NCBI RefSeq assembly: GCF_032854445.1 | Contig: NC_088296.1 | Coordinates: forward strand, 23,321,604-23,385,603 | From: Liolophura sinensis | Lineage: Eukaryota; Mollusca; Polyplacophora; Chitonida; Chitonidae | DNA length: 64,000 bases | Direction: 5' to 3' | In this document: in pieces, positions 36,824 through 46,460 of the stretch | Layout of the letters: every line of letters begins with the position of its first letter | Numbering within the stretch: the stretch's first letter is position 1 | Notes under the pieces: generated by a model | Told to the model about the DNA's origin: nothing | The model's database searches: none | What the model saw: only the letters and a program-made list of their open reading frames with translations | Program-made: the position numbers and the translations under genes

Positions 36824-36967
36824 GTCACCAAGGTATTCTAGCAGCCCTGTAACAGATTTTCGACGAAAAAGATGTTAATCATCGCGGCGCAGAACCACCT
36901 TACTACTAAGATCGTACCTGCAATACGGCGAGGAGCTAGATGGCGAATCCGGCACAGTCAGTTCGGA
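36824..36967. other. intergenic stretch in Polinton
   Basis: About 140 bp between the integrase start and the next minus-strand gene hold no open frame that I can support. It must contain the integrase upstream region; no clear TATA box was recognised. Confidence 0.4.
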
Positions 36968-37417
36968 TTACTTGGTGAGTTTTGCGACTCCGTAACTCAC
37001 ACCCCCAACCACACACATTCCCAGGATGACGAAGGTCATCTCGCGGTGTTTTTGATCTTCACTAGGCACATAAAAATCGGAGAGCTGTGGCTCTGAGCCC
37101 AGCAGCGCCTCGCGTGCATCGCGTGTAAGAGTTTTGCCCGTGACCCTAGAATACTCGCGGATTGCAGCGTTGACATCCCGGAACGTTTGGACAGCGTGGC
37201 CTTGGCGGCGGAGTTCATCGTTCATCCAGTCCAAGCGCTCAATGCACTTTCGGGCCCATATTTCCTGGGTGGCTTGGAGCTGCTCTACAGCGCGGTCATG
37301 GCGCCTCCGCTCTTCGTCGACACCGGAACTCCTAGGCATCGAAAACATATAGCTGCTCCCGCTGAAGGCCAAAGCGTTTACGAGGGCGCCGCCCAACATC
37401 ATTGCGATGAAGGCCAT
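36968..37417 (-). CDS. conserved Polinton membrane protein (149 aa)
   Basis: An intact 149-codon minus-strand frame has a hydrophobic N-terminus (MAFIAMMLGGALVNALAF), a charged helical middle rich in Arg/Glu/Gln (residues about 33-90) and a C-terminal membrane segment (MTFVILGMCVVGGVSYGVAK). A PSEDQKHREM motif precedes the last helix. I recall this architecture, including the SDFYxPSEDQK stretch, from proteins encoded in invertebrate Polinton-like elements; their role is not established. A virion membrane or minor structural protein is one possibility (inference). Its ATG lies 2 bp beyond the stop of the gene at 37420-37637, so the two are probably co-transcribed. Confidence 0.72.
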   Translation of the reverse strand: MAFIAMMLGGALVNALAFSGSSYMFSMPRSSGVDEERRRHDRAVEQLQATQEIWARKCIERLDWMNDELRRQGHAVQTFRDVNAAIREYSRVTGKTLTRDAREALLGSEPQLSDFYVPSEDQKHREMTFVILGMCVVGGVSYGVAKLTK

Positions 37418-37419
37418 TA

Positions 37420-37637
37420 CTACTTGATTATATTGGGAGGAAGGAGCCCTTGTTTAATTAGCAGGTCCTTCGAAAACATGGACAGGCCTACATCTGCAAT
37501 GACCATGCCGACGTCACGGGGTGTTAAGTCCAGCTTCGGGAGGTCTCCTTTCAGGAACATCTGGCCGAGACGAGCGTACCGTGGTAGTGGTAGACCGCGT
37601 TGACTAGCACTTTTCCGTCAGTGGGTGGAGTAGACAT
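37420..37637 (-). pseudogene. small conserved Polinton ORF, frameshifted
   Basis: From ATG at 37637 the minus strand reads MSTPPTDGKVLVNAVY and is then shifted. A second frame encodes GQMFLKGDLPKLDLTP and KDLLIKQGLLPPNIIK up to a TAG at 37420-37422. One indel near 37580-37595 would explain the break, giving a protein of roughly 70 residues. The C-terminal motif is one I recall from invertebrate Polinton-like elements, without a known function. It is too short and broken to stand out as an open frame. Confidence 0.6.
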
Positions 37638-38169
37638 GCTGCTCTATATAGAAAGGGTCGCGACGTGTATTCAAATGGAGATTCTTTTCTTGCGGCGTGA
37701 TATCTGCACCCGGTGTAATATCTGCACTTCGTGCATGTGCTGTACATCGGCTGCGCCACACGCGTAGCAACACTAGCACTGCAAGGCTGCCAACGCCTAA
37801 TAACGCCAGGGGCGCCCTCCAGTGTGTGGTTTGGTGTGCCATCGTAGAATCCGGTTCCTTCGCGGCCTCATTCGGCTGTTTCTTGGTGGAATCAGCTGCG
37901 CCAAGCAAAGCAGCCTTTGCCTCGCGAAGCTCGTCCTTTGAGCTTTTCAGCCTTGGCCTTTCTCGCTGCAGCACCCGCTCGACCCGCAGCGACTTTTTGG
38001 GATTCTTAGCAGGGCCGTCATCCGTGGAATCCGCTGTCACACTCTCCACTTCCTTCGGGCCTTCCGGATTCGTTGTACTAATGTTCCTCTGGATCATACG
38101 GCTCTTTTCTGGGACAGCGGTGGTGTTTGTTGTATTTCTGAGTGAGGACCCAGACGCTTTGCTTTGCAT
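37618..38169 (-). CDS. hypothetical hydrophilic protein with one membrane helix
   Basis: The 183-codon frame overlaps the end of the ATPase in another frame; an internal start at about 38097 (MIQRNISTTNPEGPKEVE) would remove most of the overlap. The protein is rich in Lys, Glu and Ser, with a probable coiled or disordered middle (ERPRLKSSKDELREAKAA). It has one membrane segment (APLALLGVGSLAVLVLL) followed by Arg residues. I do not recognise a family. It occupies the place where the ATPase C-terminus would be expected, so it may be a separate gene or a product of local rearrangement. Confidence 0.5.
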   Translation of the reverse strand: MQSKASGSSLRNTTNTTAVPEKSRMIQRNISTTNPEGPKEVESVTADSTDDGPAKNPKKSLRVERVLQRERPRLKSSKDELREAKAALLGAADSTKKQPNEAAKEPDSTMAHQTTHWRAPLALLGVGSLAVLVLLRVWRSRCTAHARSADITPGADITPQEKNLHLNTRRDPFYIEQHVYSTH

Positions 38170-38533
38170 GACGGCCCGAGAAAGCCATGAATGACAGCAT
38201 TTTTTGTTTCTTTTTTATCGCCTCCAACGCGCTACAATCATCGATGATGTATAGGGTGGGCTCCCCCTCGAACAATCTGTAGAAAGCTCTTAGACAGTCG
38301 TTGAGCCGCTCGCCGGGATCAAAACAATAGACCTCAGGGTCAGACAGTATCCATCGCCGCCGGTACGCTTCGTTGTGCTTAAGAGTGGGGCACATGATCA
38401 CAATGTGATGAAAGAAACCGCGGAAAGGACCCTCAAGCAGGTCCAGCACGAAGACTGTTTTGCCGCAGTTCGTCTGCCCACAGATAATCGCGCAGTGGGC
38501 GTCATCAATAAACCGCGCTAACGAATCTACCAT
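38078..38533 (-). CDS. FtsK/HerA-type packaging ATPase (Polinton ATP), C-terminally short
   Basis: The 151-codon frame begins MVDSLARFIDDAHCAIICGQ, overlapping the capsid gene end by 29 bp. Walker A is GQTNCGKTVFV at residues about 19-29; Walker B is PTLYIIDDC at about 91-99; a further conserved stretch FSGRHAKQSVWVLTQKYN is at about 118-135. These identify the genome-packaging ATPase shared by Polintons and related double-jelly-roll viruses, which would pump DNA into capsids. After LTQKYN the expected ~60-residue end is absent and the frame ends in unrelated residues, so the enzyme is probably truncated. Confidence 0.88.
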   Translation of the reverse strand: MVDSLARFIDDAHCAIICGQTNCGKTVFVLDLLEGPFRGFFHHIVIMCPTLKHNEAYRRRWILSDPEVYCFDPGERLNDCLRAFYRLFEGEPTLYIIDDCSALEAIKKKQKMLSFMAFSGRHAKQSVWVLTQKYNKHHRCPRKEPYDPEEH

Positions 38534-39791
38534 TCTGGATGTGCAGCTTTGCGTCCATGATCACATAGAGATATACGTTCAACACGCCGGGATCTTCCCT
38601 CTCTTTTGTCACCTGTATCGTAATCCCCTCGCTGGCGTTCAGAACGCGCCTCCCATTGCCATGCAGCTCGTCTTCGTCGCTTGGCCGAAGGTCAAGCCAG
38701 AAGGCGTGCTTGTGCGTCAAGAACTCTTTCAGGGAGACGCCTGCCAGGCCTAAGTCTTTAACGACCCTGGCCACCGCAGGGTCCCGCTTCCGTAGGGGTG
38801 AGCTGGCGAAGAACCTCTGGACCTCGCCCCATTGCTGGTACGCCGGCATGCCCTGGCTGTACAGCTGATTGGGGACCCCTTCTATTGTGACTTCTACTTT
38901 GGTGATCTTCGGGTTGTAGAAGGATTCCGACCTCCTATTCCACAAGGTTCCTTTAGTCTCGAACAGCATGCGGATGCCCTTCATTGCTCTCGCGGGCGTG
39001 TTCAGGTTTATGTTCCAGAGAGTATCAGACTTGTCCTTCACAAACTTTCTGTGGCGGAGGACGCGATCATACAGAATGGAGACGTCCCCGGCAAACTGGG
39101 TGCGGATCTGTCTAGCGAACTCCTCTTCGGTGACCATATCGAACTCCAGGCTGATGTTGTCGATGGTGTAAGTCGCTTTGGCATCGTCTGTCTCCTGGAT
39201 GACCCGGCCGTAATCGTTGAACGTCAGTTCGTACTCCAGTCGGTCGGCCAAGGCACTCTGGTAGAATGGCATGTGGCTACCTAGAAGCTCAAAGTCTAGT
39301 GGGATGTGGAACCGGCTGCCAAAGGCGCGAGCGATGGCATTTTCTCCAATATCGTCGTCACTTGCGTTCCCTGCACCGACTCGAAGTTTAAGCATGTTTT
39401 CGCTGCCGATGCCTTGGTAGGCCGCATTCCGCCGTTCGTTTTTGGTCAGCCATAAGTCGCCGTAGCAATGAAACACATCAGAGTCGTCGATGGACATTAC
39501 CTCATTCCCGCTGATTCTGATCGTGGTTTTCTTCACTACTGCACGTCCGAGATTCCCGACCACTGTGGCGTTCGGGTCGGATGAATTGATCGTGATCGAG
39601 AAGGCCAAGCGCACGGTACCAGGCACAATGACGTCATTTGCGCCGAGGTTGGGGAAGTGGACCAAGAGTTGTTGATTCTGGTCGATCGTACTCGGGTTGT
39701 TGGTGACGACCAAGGGCTGCCGTACACCTTGTACCCCCCGAGGCTTACGGAGTGTTCTGAAGGGGTTTAGCCTCCGCCCGTTTGCATCCAT
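38505..39791 (-). CDS. major capsid protein, double jelly-roll type (Polinton)
   Basis: An intact 428-codon minus-strand frame starts with MDANGRRLNPFRTLRKPRG. It shows a long beta-rich protein with the stretches VMSIDDSDVFHCYGDLW, PLDFELLGSHMPFYQSAL, YELTFNDYGRVI, and VEVTIEGVPNQLYSQGM. These match what I remember of the capsid protein encoded by invertebrate Polinton-like elements (not searched). It is followed by the ATPase with a 29-bp overlap, a frequent arrangement of capsid and packaging genes. It would form the virion shell. It is the largest unbroken gene of the element. The double jelly-roll assignment comes from family knowledge, not from a structure prediction here. Confidence 0.83.
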   Translation of the reverse strand: MDANGRRLNPFRTLRKPRGVQGVRQPLVVTNNPSTIDQNQQLLVHFPNLGANDVIVPGTVRLAFSITINSSDPNATVVGNLGRAVVKKTTIRISGNEVMSIDDSDVFHCYGDLWLTKNERRNAAYQGIGSENMLKLRVGAGNASDDDIGENAIARAFGSRFHIPLDFELLGSHMPFYQSALADRLEYELTFNDYGRVIQETDDAKATYTIDNISLEFDMVTEEEFARQIRTQFAGDVSILYDRVLRHRKFVKDKSDTLWNINLNTPARAMKGIRMLFETKGTLWNRRSESFYNPKITKVEVTIEGVPNQLYSQGMPAYQQWGEVQRFFASSPLRKRDPAVARVVKDLGLAGVSLKEFLTHKHAFWLDLRPSDEDELHGNGRRVLNASEGITIQVTKEREDPGVLNVYLYVIMDAKLHIQNGRFVSAVY

Positions 39792-39835
39792 TGTGTGTAT
39801 TGAAGGTATACCTTCGAATGTTCAATACGAGGATT
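39792..39835. promoter_or_regulatory. divergent promoter region with 14-bp palindrome
   Basis: Only 44 bp separate the divergent starts of the capsid gene (39791, minus) and the coiled-coil gene (39836, plus). Centred in it is the perfect palindrome GAAGGTATACCTTC (39802-39815), which contains GTATAC. A symmetric protein-binding site or bidirectional start element is plausible; no experiment supports it. Confidence 0.5.
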
Positions 39836-41147
39836 ATGGCAGACTTCGATTTCAATAATCCGGCGTTCGACGACGCCCAAGAGGACAACAACATCGACGA
39901 CAAACAGACCCCTCTCCTTGCAGGTGATGATGTTCCCGAGCAACAAAGCCGGGGTGCGGCCGCCAGAAACCTTTAACAAGAGCTGACGCAGGCCGCCCTG
40001 AATGATTATTACGATGCCTTGGTGGAGGCGGATCCCAGCCTTACCCCCCTCTTTCGCGATTACACGAAGTTAAGGGTTGTCCAAGGGCGTCTGCGACTCG
40101 TGGCCCACCCCAAACTGGACATCATCGACAAACGAACAGGTGAACCGCTAGCCCTCTCAACAGTCGCCAATAAAGGAGGGGTTAATGTTGTTAGGGGGGG
40201 AAGGGGGGCTGGGCTTTTATAGACTGGAAAAGAAGAGAAGAGACATCGTTGCATCCGGCAGCAGTCGCAGCCCTGGAGACAGCGAGTTCAGAACTCGGTG
40301 CCGCGGCCGCAGAGGCAGATACGATGGAGCTGGAGGATTTAAGCCAACCAGCGAAAAAGGCCGCTGATGCTGTCCACACACTGGAAACAAGATTGACGGA
40401 TAGTGAGGTCGGGCGGGCTCTTTTAACGATAAACGACCCTCCTCTTCCCATGCCAGAACTTCTGGGGCTTGACAAGGCGCTGCAGACCTCGGAAGGCGAA
40501 CACGCGAATAACCTCGCCAAGCTGTCAAGTATCGATAAGGACATCGCAAAACAAAAACAGAAGTTGGAGGAGGCCACTGATGAATTCTCCCGGTGCCGGA
40601 TCGCAGACCGGATAAGGAATCTCGAGGACGAGAGGGTGGCCCGGCTCGAAGCAGCCTCTTTAACGGGCGAAGCCCTCCGCACGCAAAAACGCCGCATGAA
40701 GTAGACGATCGATCGCATCCTACACAAGGATACCAGTCTGGACGAGCGCGTCCGCACCCTCTTCCGGGAGCAAGGAATAACCATGGTCTCCATTCTAACG
40801 GCAATTGGGATGGCGATCTCGACACTGGGGCTAGCGATAAAGTTGACGCTGACTGGCGTGTCCGGCGGGGGCACCCAGCCAACACCACCTCCATCCGACG
40901 GGCGTGGTCTTAAAGAATGGGTGAAAAAGCATCTCCAGTCTCTAGCGCGCCCTTGGTAAGCTGGCTGGGAAGGCTGCCGCTGCGATTCCGGGTATTATTG
41001 GCAGTATCGTGTCCTGGCTATTAAACCTTCTCGGGAAAGCGGGCTGGGTGGCTGGCCGATAATGTCTGGGCTCTAGTCGCAACAGTAGGTGGCCTAATGC
41101 TGGTGGCTGTTCGCAAGTATTTAACGCATAGTCCACAGCAGCAGTAA
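39836..41147 (+). pseudogene. conserved coiled-coil/membrane Polinton protein, broken
   Basis: The start MADFDFNNPAFDDAQEDN at 39836 opens a protein of roughly 435 residues. An acidic N-terminus is followed by a stretch resembling VQGRLRLVAHPKLDIIDKRT. A long coiled-coil region follows (LAKLSSIDKDIAKQKQKLEE, IRNLEDERVARLEAASL), then TLFREQGITMVSILTAIGMA and a Pro-rich linker. A glycine/alanine-rich segment (IPGIIGSIVSWLLNLLGKAG) and a final membrane helix (VWALVATVGGLMLVAV) end at TAA 41145-41147. Breaks are TAA 39974, a frameshift in G-runs at 40190-40212, TAG 40702, and frameshifts near 40950 and 41055. I recall this architecture from other Polinton-like elements; its function is unknown. 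It is convergent with, and overlaps, the next minus-strand gene by 27 bp. Confidence 0.8.
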
Positions 41148-42425
41148 GCCGATACCAACCCCAGCTACGACGATGGCTGTCTTCTCCGCATCGTGATTCT
41201 TTTGCTTTGGAAATAGGGGTTCTTGTTTTGCCTCCGGCGGCAGCAACATGCTGAACGCGTGCAGTGGGTGGTGGGACGCTTTCTTGTGGCTCAACGGTCA
41301 CGTGGGAAGGTGCACGCTTGTGCAAAGTGGGCTGCACTTTAGCGTTCACACCCTCATTGGCGCCTAGCTTCTGGTCCTCTGTGGCCACGACGATTTTGTT
41401 GTTGTAGTACGCCACATGGCCGATCTGCTAAAGCATGTCGCTGGGGGCCATATATAGGCCTATGCCATACACAAAGTCTACAGCACCCCCGGCATATTGT
41501 AGCACGTCCTGGTAGCGTTTGATAGCAGAGGGAAGGTCGATCGGAGAGGAAATAGATTCTGTAACGCTCGCGGCCAACTGTTTTTGCGCGTCGAAGGCTG
41601 TGCCCGTGCCTAGAATACGCGCCCATGTTTGCGCTTGGGCGCCTAGAATAGCCCACACGTATGTCCGGATGGAATCGTTTAGGCGCTCTACGCCCGGCTG
41701 CGTGAATCCTTGGGATGTGTCGGCAATTAACGACGCCCAAGCCTCCTCGACGTCCTGCTCGATGTAGTCGACGTGGAGCGCTATAGGCTTTCTAGAGAAC
41801 GACATCCTGCTCGTATGGAAGGTGCCATCGCAAATGGGGCTGTAGCCCGTTCTCGTGATATAGTAATATGCCACTCCGAGGCCGTGATTCACCCCCCTAC
41901 GCATCCAGTCTGTGTGCGCATCTACGCGGAACTTCCTACAAATCCTCTCATAAGCCCTCTCGTCGTGGGGGGTTTTTGAATGACACCCACGCTCTGTCTT
42001 GCGGCACAGGGACCTGGATCTCTTCCAAGATCCGCCCTTACTTGGTAATACACATGGAACGTGTACAGGGCCCTTATTTGTTCGTCGGGGGCGAGAAGAT
42101 GGTCTTTTGCAGAGACGCCGCAGCCCGTGGTTGCGCACCAGACCGCGAAGTTCACTTGGTTCTGCCAGAATTATAGGATAGGATTGGTGTTCCAGGCCCG
42201 AACAATGTCATTGCTGGTTATCTTTGGTAGCCGGTACTTGGCCAACACATCTGTGAACTGGACTGGAAAGGTCTTCTTTTCATCGATGTAGATGTCAAAT
42301 CGCGTGAGCTGCTCTGCGTGGGTTTGGATACTATGAAATGCCCCGGCCTTGTAAGTGGCCTCTCTATTGAACCTGTAAGCCTCGCTGTTCATCGTGGCTA
42401 AAATGTTCATCACATTGACTGGCAT
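41121..42425 (-). pseudogene. large conserved Polinton protein, broken
   Basis: From ATG at 42425 (MPVNVMNILATMNSEAYRFN) the minus strand encodes a protein of about 430 residues. Recognisable stretches are RFDIYIDEKKTFPVQFTDVL, NFAVWCATTGCGVSAKDHLL, ERLNDSIRTYVWAILGAQAQ, SSPIDLPSAIKRYQDVLQYA and FVYGIGLYMAPSDML. A Pro/Thr-rich region and a short terminal membrane helix (VVAGVGIGLLLLW) precede a TAA at 41121-41123. Breaks are TAA 42171, a frameshift near 41990, TAG 41428 and a frameshift near 41205. The pattern matches a protein I remember as widespread in invertebrate Polinton-like elements; a structural or virion role is likely but unproven. Its start lies only 5 bp from the divergent gene at 42431. 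Confidence 0.8.
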
Positions 42426-42430
42426 TCTAA

Positions 42431-43063
42431 ATGGGGCACAGCACACGCTGCCTCACGCCCTTAACAACCTCGACGGCCGCCTTAAAACCGCCCCTTCGCG
42501 AGATAACATTCTACCCGAACTGGGTGAATATCCCCACCGGAGTGAGCTTCTTGCTTGAGGGCAAACATGTTGAAGTGCCGACGGGCTACTAAAATGTCTG
42601 TATGCTGGACAAGGGCATATTCCGCCCACATGGGGTTTCTCTGGAAATGAATTAAGCTACGGGCCGCCTAGTCCTTACCCTCCCTAGAAATGCCATCATA
42701 ACGCTCCTAGAGCTTGCCCCCATCTTATTGTTCTCCAGCGGGAATAGGCCTAGAGAGGGGACTGTGGAAGGTGATAAACTATCTAACTTGGTCCCGCAAA
42801 AAGAAGCCTTCGTGCATTTAGATGAACTGAGCACGTCAGAAAACGTGAGAATAACCTCAGGTTTCAGTGGGGGTTCCACACTACTTCAGGCCATCGCCGT
42901 GACTGGTGAAGGCATAAACTGCGGGAAGACGGTTTCATTTCCCAACCCACAGTACAAAACCTTGCGCGCCGACTATATAACGCACTTGACTGTGGCGCTT
43001 TTAGACAAAGGCGGCAAGTATATGAAGGTAGGGTACCTCAGTGCTACCCTAGAAATACAATGA
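42431..43063 (+). pseudogene. conserved Polinton protein, possible minor capsid protein, broken
   Basis: The frame from ATG at 42431 covers about 210 codons. It includes REITFYPNWVNIPTGVSFLL, SGRP-like GRLVLTLPRNAIITLLEL, KEAFVHLDELSTSENVRI and NPQYKTLRADYITHLTVALL, and ends LEIQ-TGA at 43061. Two TAA stops (42590 and 42653) interrupt it. The first ~23 codons fit the family better in another frame (LPHALNNLDGRLKTAPSR), implying an indel near 42500. The beta-rich character would suit a single jelly-roll minor capsid or penton protein, but that is inference. Its stop overlaps the next start in ATGA. Confidence 0.72.
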
Positions 43064-43906
43064 GTATGGTGGACGCAGCCGGTCCCAGGGCTGCGTGCCT
43101 GTCTTTAATCGACTTGGCAGATGTGTCGGAGTTCGAACTTTAAGGCCAGGAAGGTCTACGCCTTCCAGTTTCAAGGTGGCAAGTACAGCCGCAAAAAGAT
43201 TACGGAGGTGGGGGGGGGGGGGGGGCAAACAGAACCTGCCACGTTTGCTTCCCTTCAAGATATCTCATCCTCTGTAGAGCAAGAGCGCAGGTCGCCTTCT
43301 GAGGTGATTGAAGAACAAAAACTCTCATTAATTCGCTTTGAAGACCGCTTTGTTCTTGCCAGAGCTCGCGACTCCGATTGGTTTGTAGATGTGAAGGTGA
43401 CCCCGATGACGGTCCAGGCCGATATGACCAAAGTGAAAAAAGTTTTCAACTCCGGAACCTCTTTCGCGTCGTGGGTACCAGTCAGCAAGTGTTATCTAGC
43501 TAAGGGTGTAAGAGGTGGCTTAGCACTATCTGCGGGCGAAGGTGTAGATTCCGCACTTCTTATAGGGCGAACAAGTATATCTTTGTCCATGCTAGAAAAA
43601 AAACCTGGATCTATACTTATCTTCAACATCATACTTGGCGCGGCCTCTCAGCGCCGTTCCTCCTTGATTACCGGCGTGAGACTAAAGTGGCCTGCAGAGC
43701 ACGATGGAAAGGAGCTCAGACTTATGATCAAATTACCGGCCCAGGGCGACCCAGTCATCCAGAGCTCTCTCCAGGATATACGGGTCTTTGTAGGGAGCGA
43801 TGCCAAACTCAATTACATCTATTTAGAGTCCGGTATAAAACTTATAAGCTTTCGTGTTAGTATTCCCGATGACAATTTAGAGCTTACCGACGTTGTTGAT
43901 TCGTAG
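43060..43906 (+). pseudogene. conserved Polinton protein, one frameshift and a G-run expansion
   Basis: The ATG at 43060 overlaps the preceding stop. The first 27 codons (through DLADVSEFE) end at a stop near 43139, and the rest continues in the next frame from about 43121 to TAG at 43904-43906. It includes KVYAFQFQGGKYSRKKI, RFEDRFVLARARDSDWFVDV, SMLEKKPGSILIFNIILG, RLKWPAEHDGKELRLMIK and ISFRVSIPDDNLELTDVVDS. A run of about 18 G at 43209-43226 adds a Gly stretch that looks like microsatellite expansion. The protein (about 275 residues) matches one I recall from Polinton-like elements with no established role. The following gene starts 10 bp downstream. Confidence 0.75.
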
Positions 43907-43916
43907 GACGGACAAT

Positions 43917-44579
43917 ATGGGACGATTATACCCAGCGATCACGGATGAAGAGCCGACGGATGACCATCCCTTGACCCCGACCGCGCCGATGGTTGAAAAC
44001 CCCCCGGAGGGCGTGGCGCACGCCCATCGCCTGCAGTATATCAGCGAAATACAGAGGCAGCTTTAATCTGAGCGAGATCTCCGCCGGACCTTGTACGAAA
44101 AGTACCGGCGCGGTGTCTTAGCCGCCGAGGCCCTTGATTCGGCCATGCTCACGGCCGGTTTGGGACTAGGGGTTGCAGGTGTGGGACTACTTACAACAAT
44201 AATTGCAGCCCCTGCTGTCTTGACCATGGAAACTGCGGCCCTAGCTTGCGGTGCCTTAAATGTCGCCGGAAAATTCCTTAGCCGCCGACTTCACGCAAAG
44301 GCCAAGAAACATAACAATATACGGCTCTTGGCTGAGGCTAAACTTAACATCGTCCGTGCGCAGGTATCTACGGCATTATCTGATGGTGTTATTTCGGACG
44401 TAGAGTACAGGCAAGTCGTTCAGGAGCTCAAGAACTACTCTGATCTGAAGCAGGAGATACGCGCTAAGTCTCGTAAGGCATTCAACGCCGTAGAGATCGA
44501 TAAAAGCACGAAAAAACAGCTTATAGATCGCGGCCGAAAACTAGCTCGGCAAGAGCTGAAAAACGCTCTTTCCGAATGA
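43917..44579 (+). pseudogene. conserved Polinton membrane protein, one stop
   Basis: The frame from ATG at 43917 encodes about 220 residues. An acidic/Pro-rich N-terminus leads into a helical region (AHAHRLQYISEIQRQL), a TAA at 44064-44066 interrupts it, and SERDLRRTLYEKYRRGVLAA continues in the same frame. Two hydrophobic segments follow (LTAGLGLGVAGVGLLTTIIA and VLTMETAALACGALNVAG), then a basic stretch (KFLSRRLHAKAKKH). The C-terminus is a long charged helix. Similar helix-membrane-helix proteins occur in other Polinton-like elements (remembered). Resumption downstream at 44091 without its own good start argues that the stop is a mutation. Confidence 0.72.
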
Positions 44580-45694
44580 TGTTCTGGGGAGGTGCCCAGG
44601 GGGAACTTGTTTGGAACCAGGGCAACCCCATGCTATGTCTCGAGAGCCCCGGGGGCCGGGCACTAGCCAGGATTTGACAATAGGGGGTTTGGGGGGTCGC
44701 CGTAAATAAGCAGGGGGTCTGCCGTCGGAGACATTTTATCGCCACTGTATCATTGAAAAACAAGACCTTTTAATAGCTTTAATTGCCATTATATCACTGG
44801 AAATAATGTATTACTATTGGACCCCAGAAACTGACTGTTTTGGGGGGGCACCAAATATGTCACACATTTCCCACCAATGACTGACAATGAGTGCAAATCA
44901 CTAAAAGAGTACATAAATTTTATATTAAACTATGTATGGTTACAATCTGTTATGCTTTGGACAACCAAGTGTGAAATAGGAGGTAGAAACTGTAAAATAC
45001 ACAATTCAATACAGATGTAAGGAAAACAATGGCAATTTGGCGCAGCAGTTCAAGTGTGAATGCTGTGAATCAGGAGGTAGAAAATAAATAAACAATAAAA
45101 TACACAAAAAGGAAAACAATCAAAATTCATGGTAATTTGGCACAGCAGGTGCATATCACTCACAGTTACACTACTTCACATGCAACGGAACCAACTCAGA
45201 ATACAGTATACATAGCTCTGAGACTGAGAACAGGCAAAATTATCACCACTGAATCTGTGACTGTCACTCACTAAAAGAGTAGTGGCACCATACGTTTTGA
45301 GCACCTAAGTCACAGTAGGTGGAAATAAACTTTGAAAAATACAAAAAAACAAGAAACAATTCAAATACATGTACTATCAATCACATATCTATGTCGAGAA
45401 ATTAACTCTGGGCACAGTAGTGCATGTCAAACATCATTTCTGTCATCTGAATACACATATGAATACACTTTGTAAACTTACATGTTCGAAAAATATTCAC
45501 AATCTAGTATACATACATATAATATTAATACACTTTGAAACAGTGTACTGGTCTGTGGGCTGGTTCTCCCCGTAAAAAAATGTTGATTCAAAATTTTACC
45601 CGTCAAATATACCCCCTTTGGGCTGGATTGCCCGTCCAGTTGGACGGGTGGACGGGTGTCTGGATAGCCTGGTGCCCGGGGGTAAAAAAAAATT

Positions 45695-45780
45695 CTGCCC
45701 AGTGTGGGGTTCGAACCCATGGTCCCAAAAAAAGCAAAAGGCCTGGTTTATAGCTCAGCCTGTTACCAATTAATCACCAC
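45695..45780 (-). other. tRNA-like fragment
   Basis: On the minus strand TTGGTAACAGGCTGAGC resembles an internal promoter box A, and GGGTTCGAACCC is a perfect T-arm/box B. The spacing and flanks do not fold into a full cloverleaf by eye, so this may be a degenerate tRNA or SINE head rather than a functional tRNA. Confidence 0.35.
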
Positions 45781-45967
45781 CCTAACGGCGGGCTCCGGAT
45801 TTTTTGCGCTAGCGACCCACCGTTAGGGGGGTTAATTGGCGCTGACACATCCCACTACCTTTGGGCCATCTACAACACCCCTTGGTAAGGTCTCTCTGCC
45901 CCCGAAACTGTCGAAAGTTGCAGAGATTCCTTAGAAGTGCGTAGAGCCCGGCGCCATATGCAGGTAA

Positions 45968-46051
45968 TGTATTCATATACTACATATACAGGAGACCAAA
46001 TCCGGATTTGAGCTAGCAAACATCCCCTTATACATGTAGTATATGAATACA
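45968..46051. repeat. 18-bp perfect inverted repeat (hairpin)
   Basis: TGTATTCATATACTACAT at 45968-45985 is exactly complementary to ATGTAGTATATGAATACA at 46034-46051, with a 48-bp loop. It could form a stable stem near the right end of the Polinton. Confidence 0.85.
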
Positions 46052-46460
46052 CCCCTTACACACAGCGCCTTTCCCAACTCTGTCAGCCAACTCAGCTATA
46101 TCCCACGACCCACAAAACATGGGCTAAATTGGAAAGCCTATTCCGCGTAAACAAAATATCTCCACTCCTCCTAAAAAAATACTGGATCTTATCAAACAAG
46201 ACACGCCGAAAAAAGCTGTCACGTTTATTTCTCATAAAAATCCGTGGTTTAGGCCTATACTGGGGAGAAAAATCAGCTGAATTACCCTGTTGTGCAATGC
46301 AGCCTGCCTATATATAGACTATACACCTTATCTGTTAAATACCAACTTGGTCACCTCATATCAATGTGTGTGTGTGTGTAGGTTAGACTTGTAAATAAGC
46401 GTGTATGCCTTGGCTGGGGAGGCGCCTAAGGGGAGGGGGGGTATGGGGGAGTTGGGAAGG

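Larger units (their letters stand above)
44580..46460. other. non-coding right part of Polinton
   Basis: About 1.9 kb between the last gene and the right terminal repeat lacks a convincing gene. 44,580-44,720 is G-rich; 44,760-45,560 is AT-rich and contains loosely repeated phrases (GGAGGTAGAAA twice near 44,979 and 45,072; CATTTGGTG-type boxes). A tRNA-like segment lies at about 45,700-45,780 and a perfect hairpin at 45,968-46,051. The AT-rich part is unlike the rest of the element and could be a nested insertion. Confidence 0.5.

Noticed and set aside
40191-40894. Two long minus-strand frames opposite the coiled-coil gene, and similar antisense frames in 38-39.5 kb.
   Set aside because: They are shadows of GC-rich plus- or minus-strand Polinton genes with recognisable family features on the other strand.
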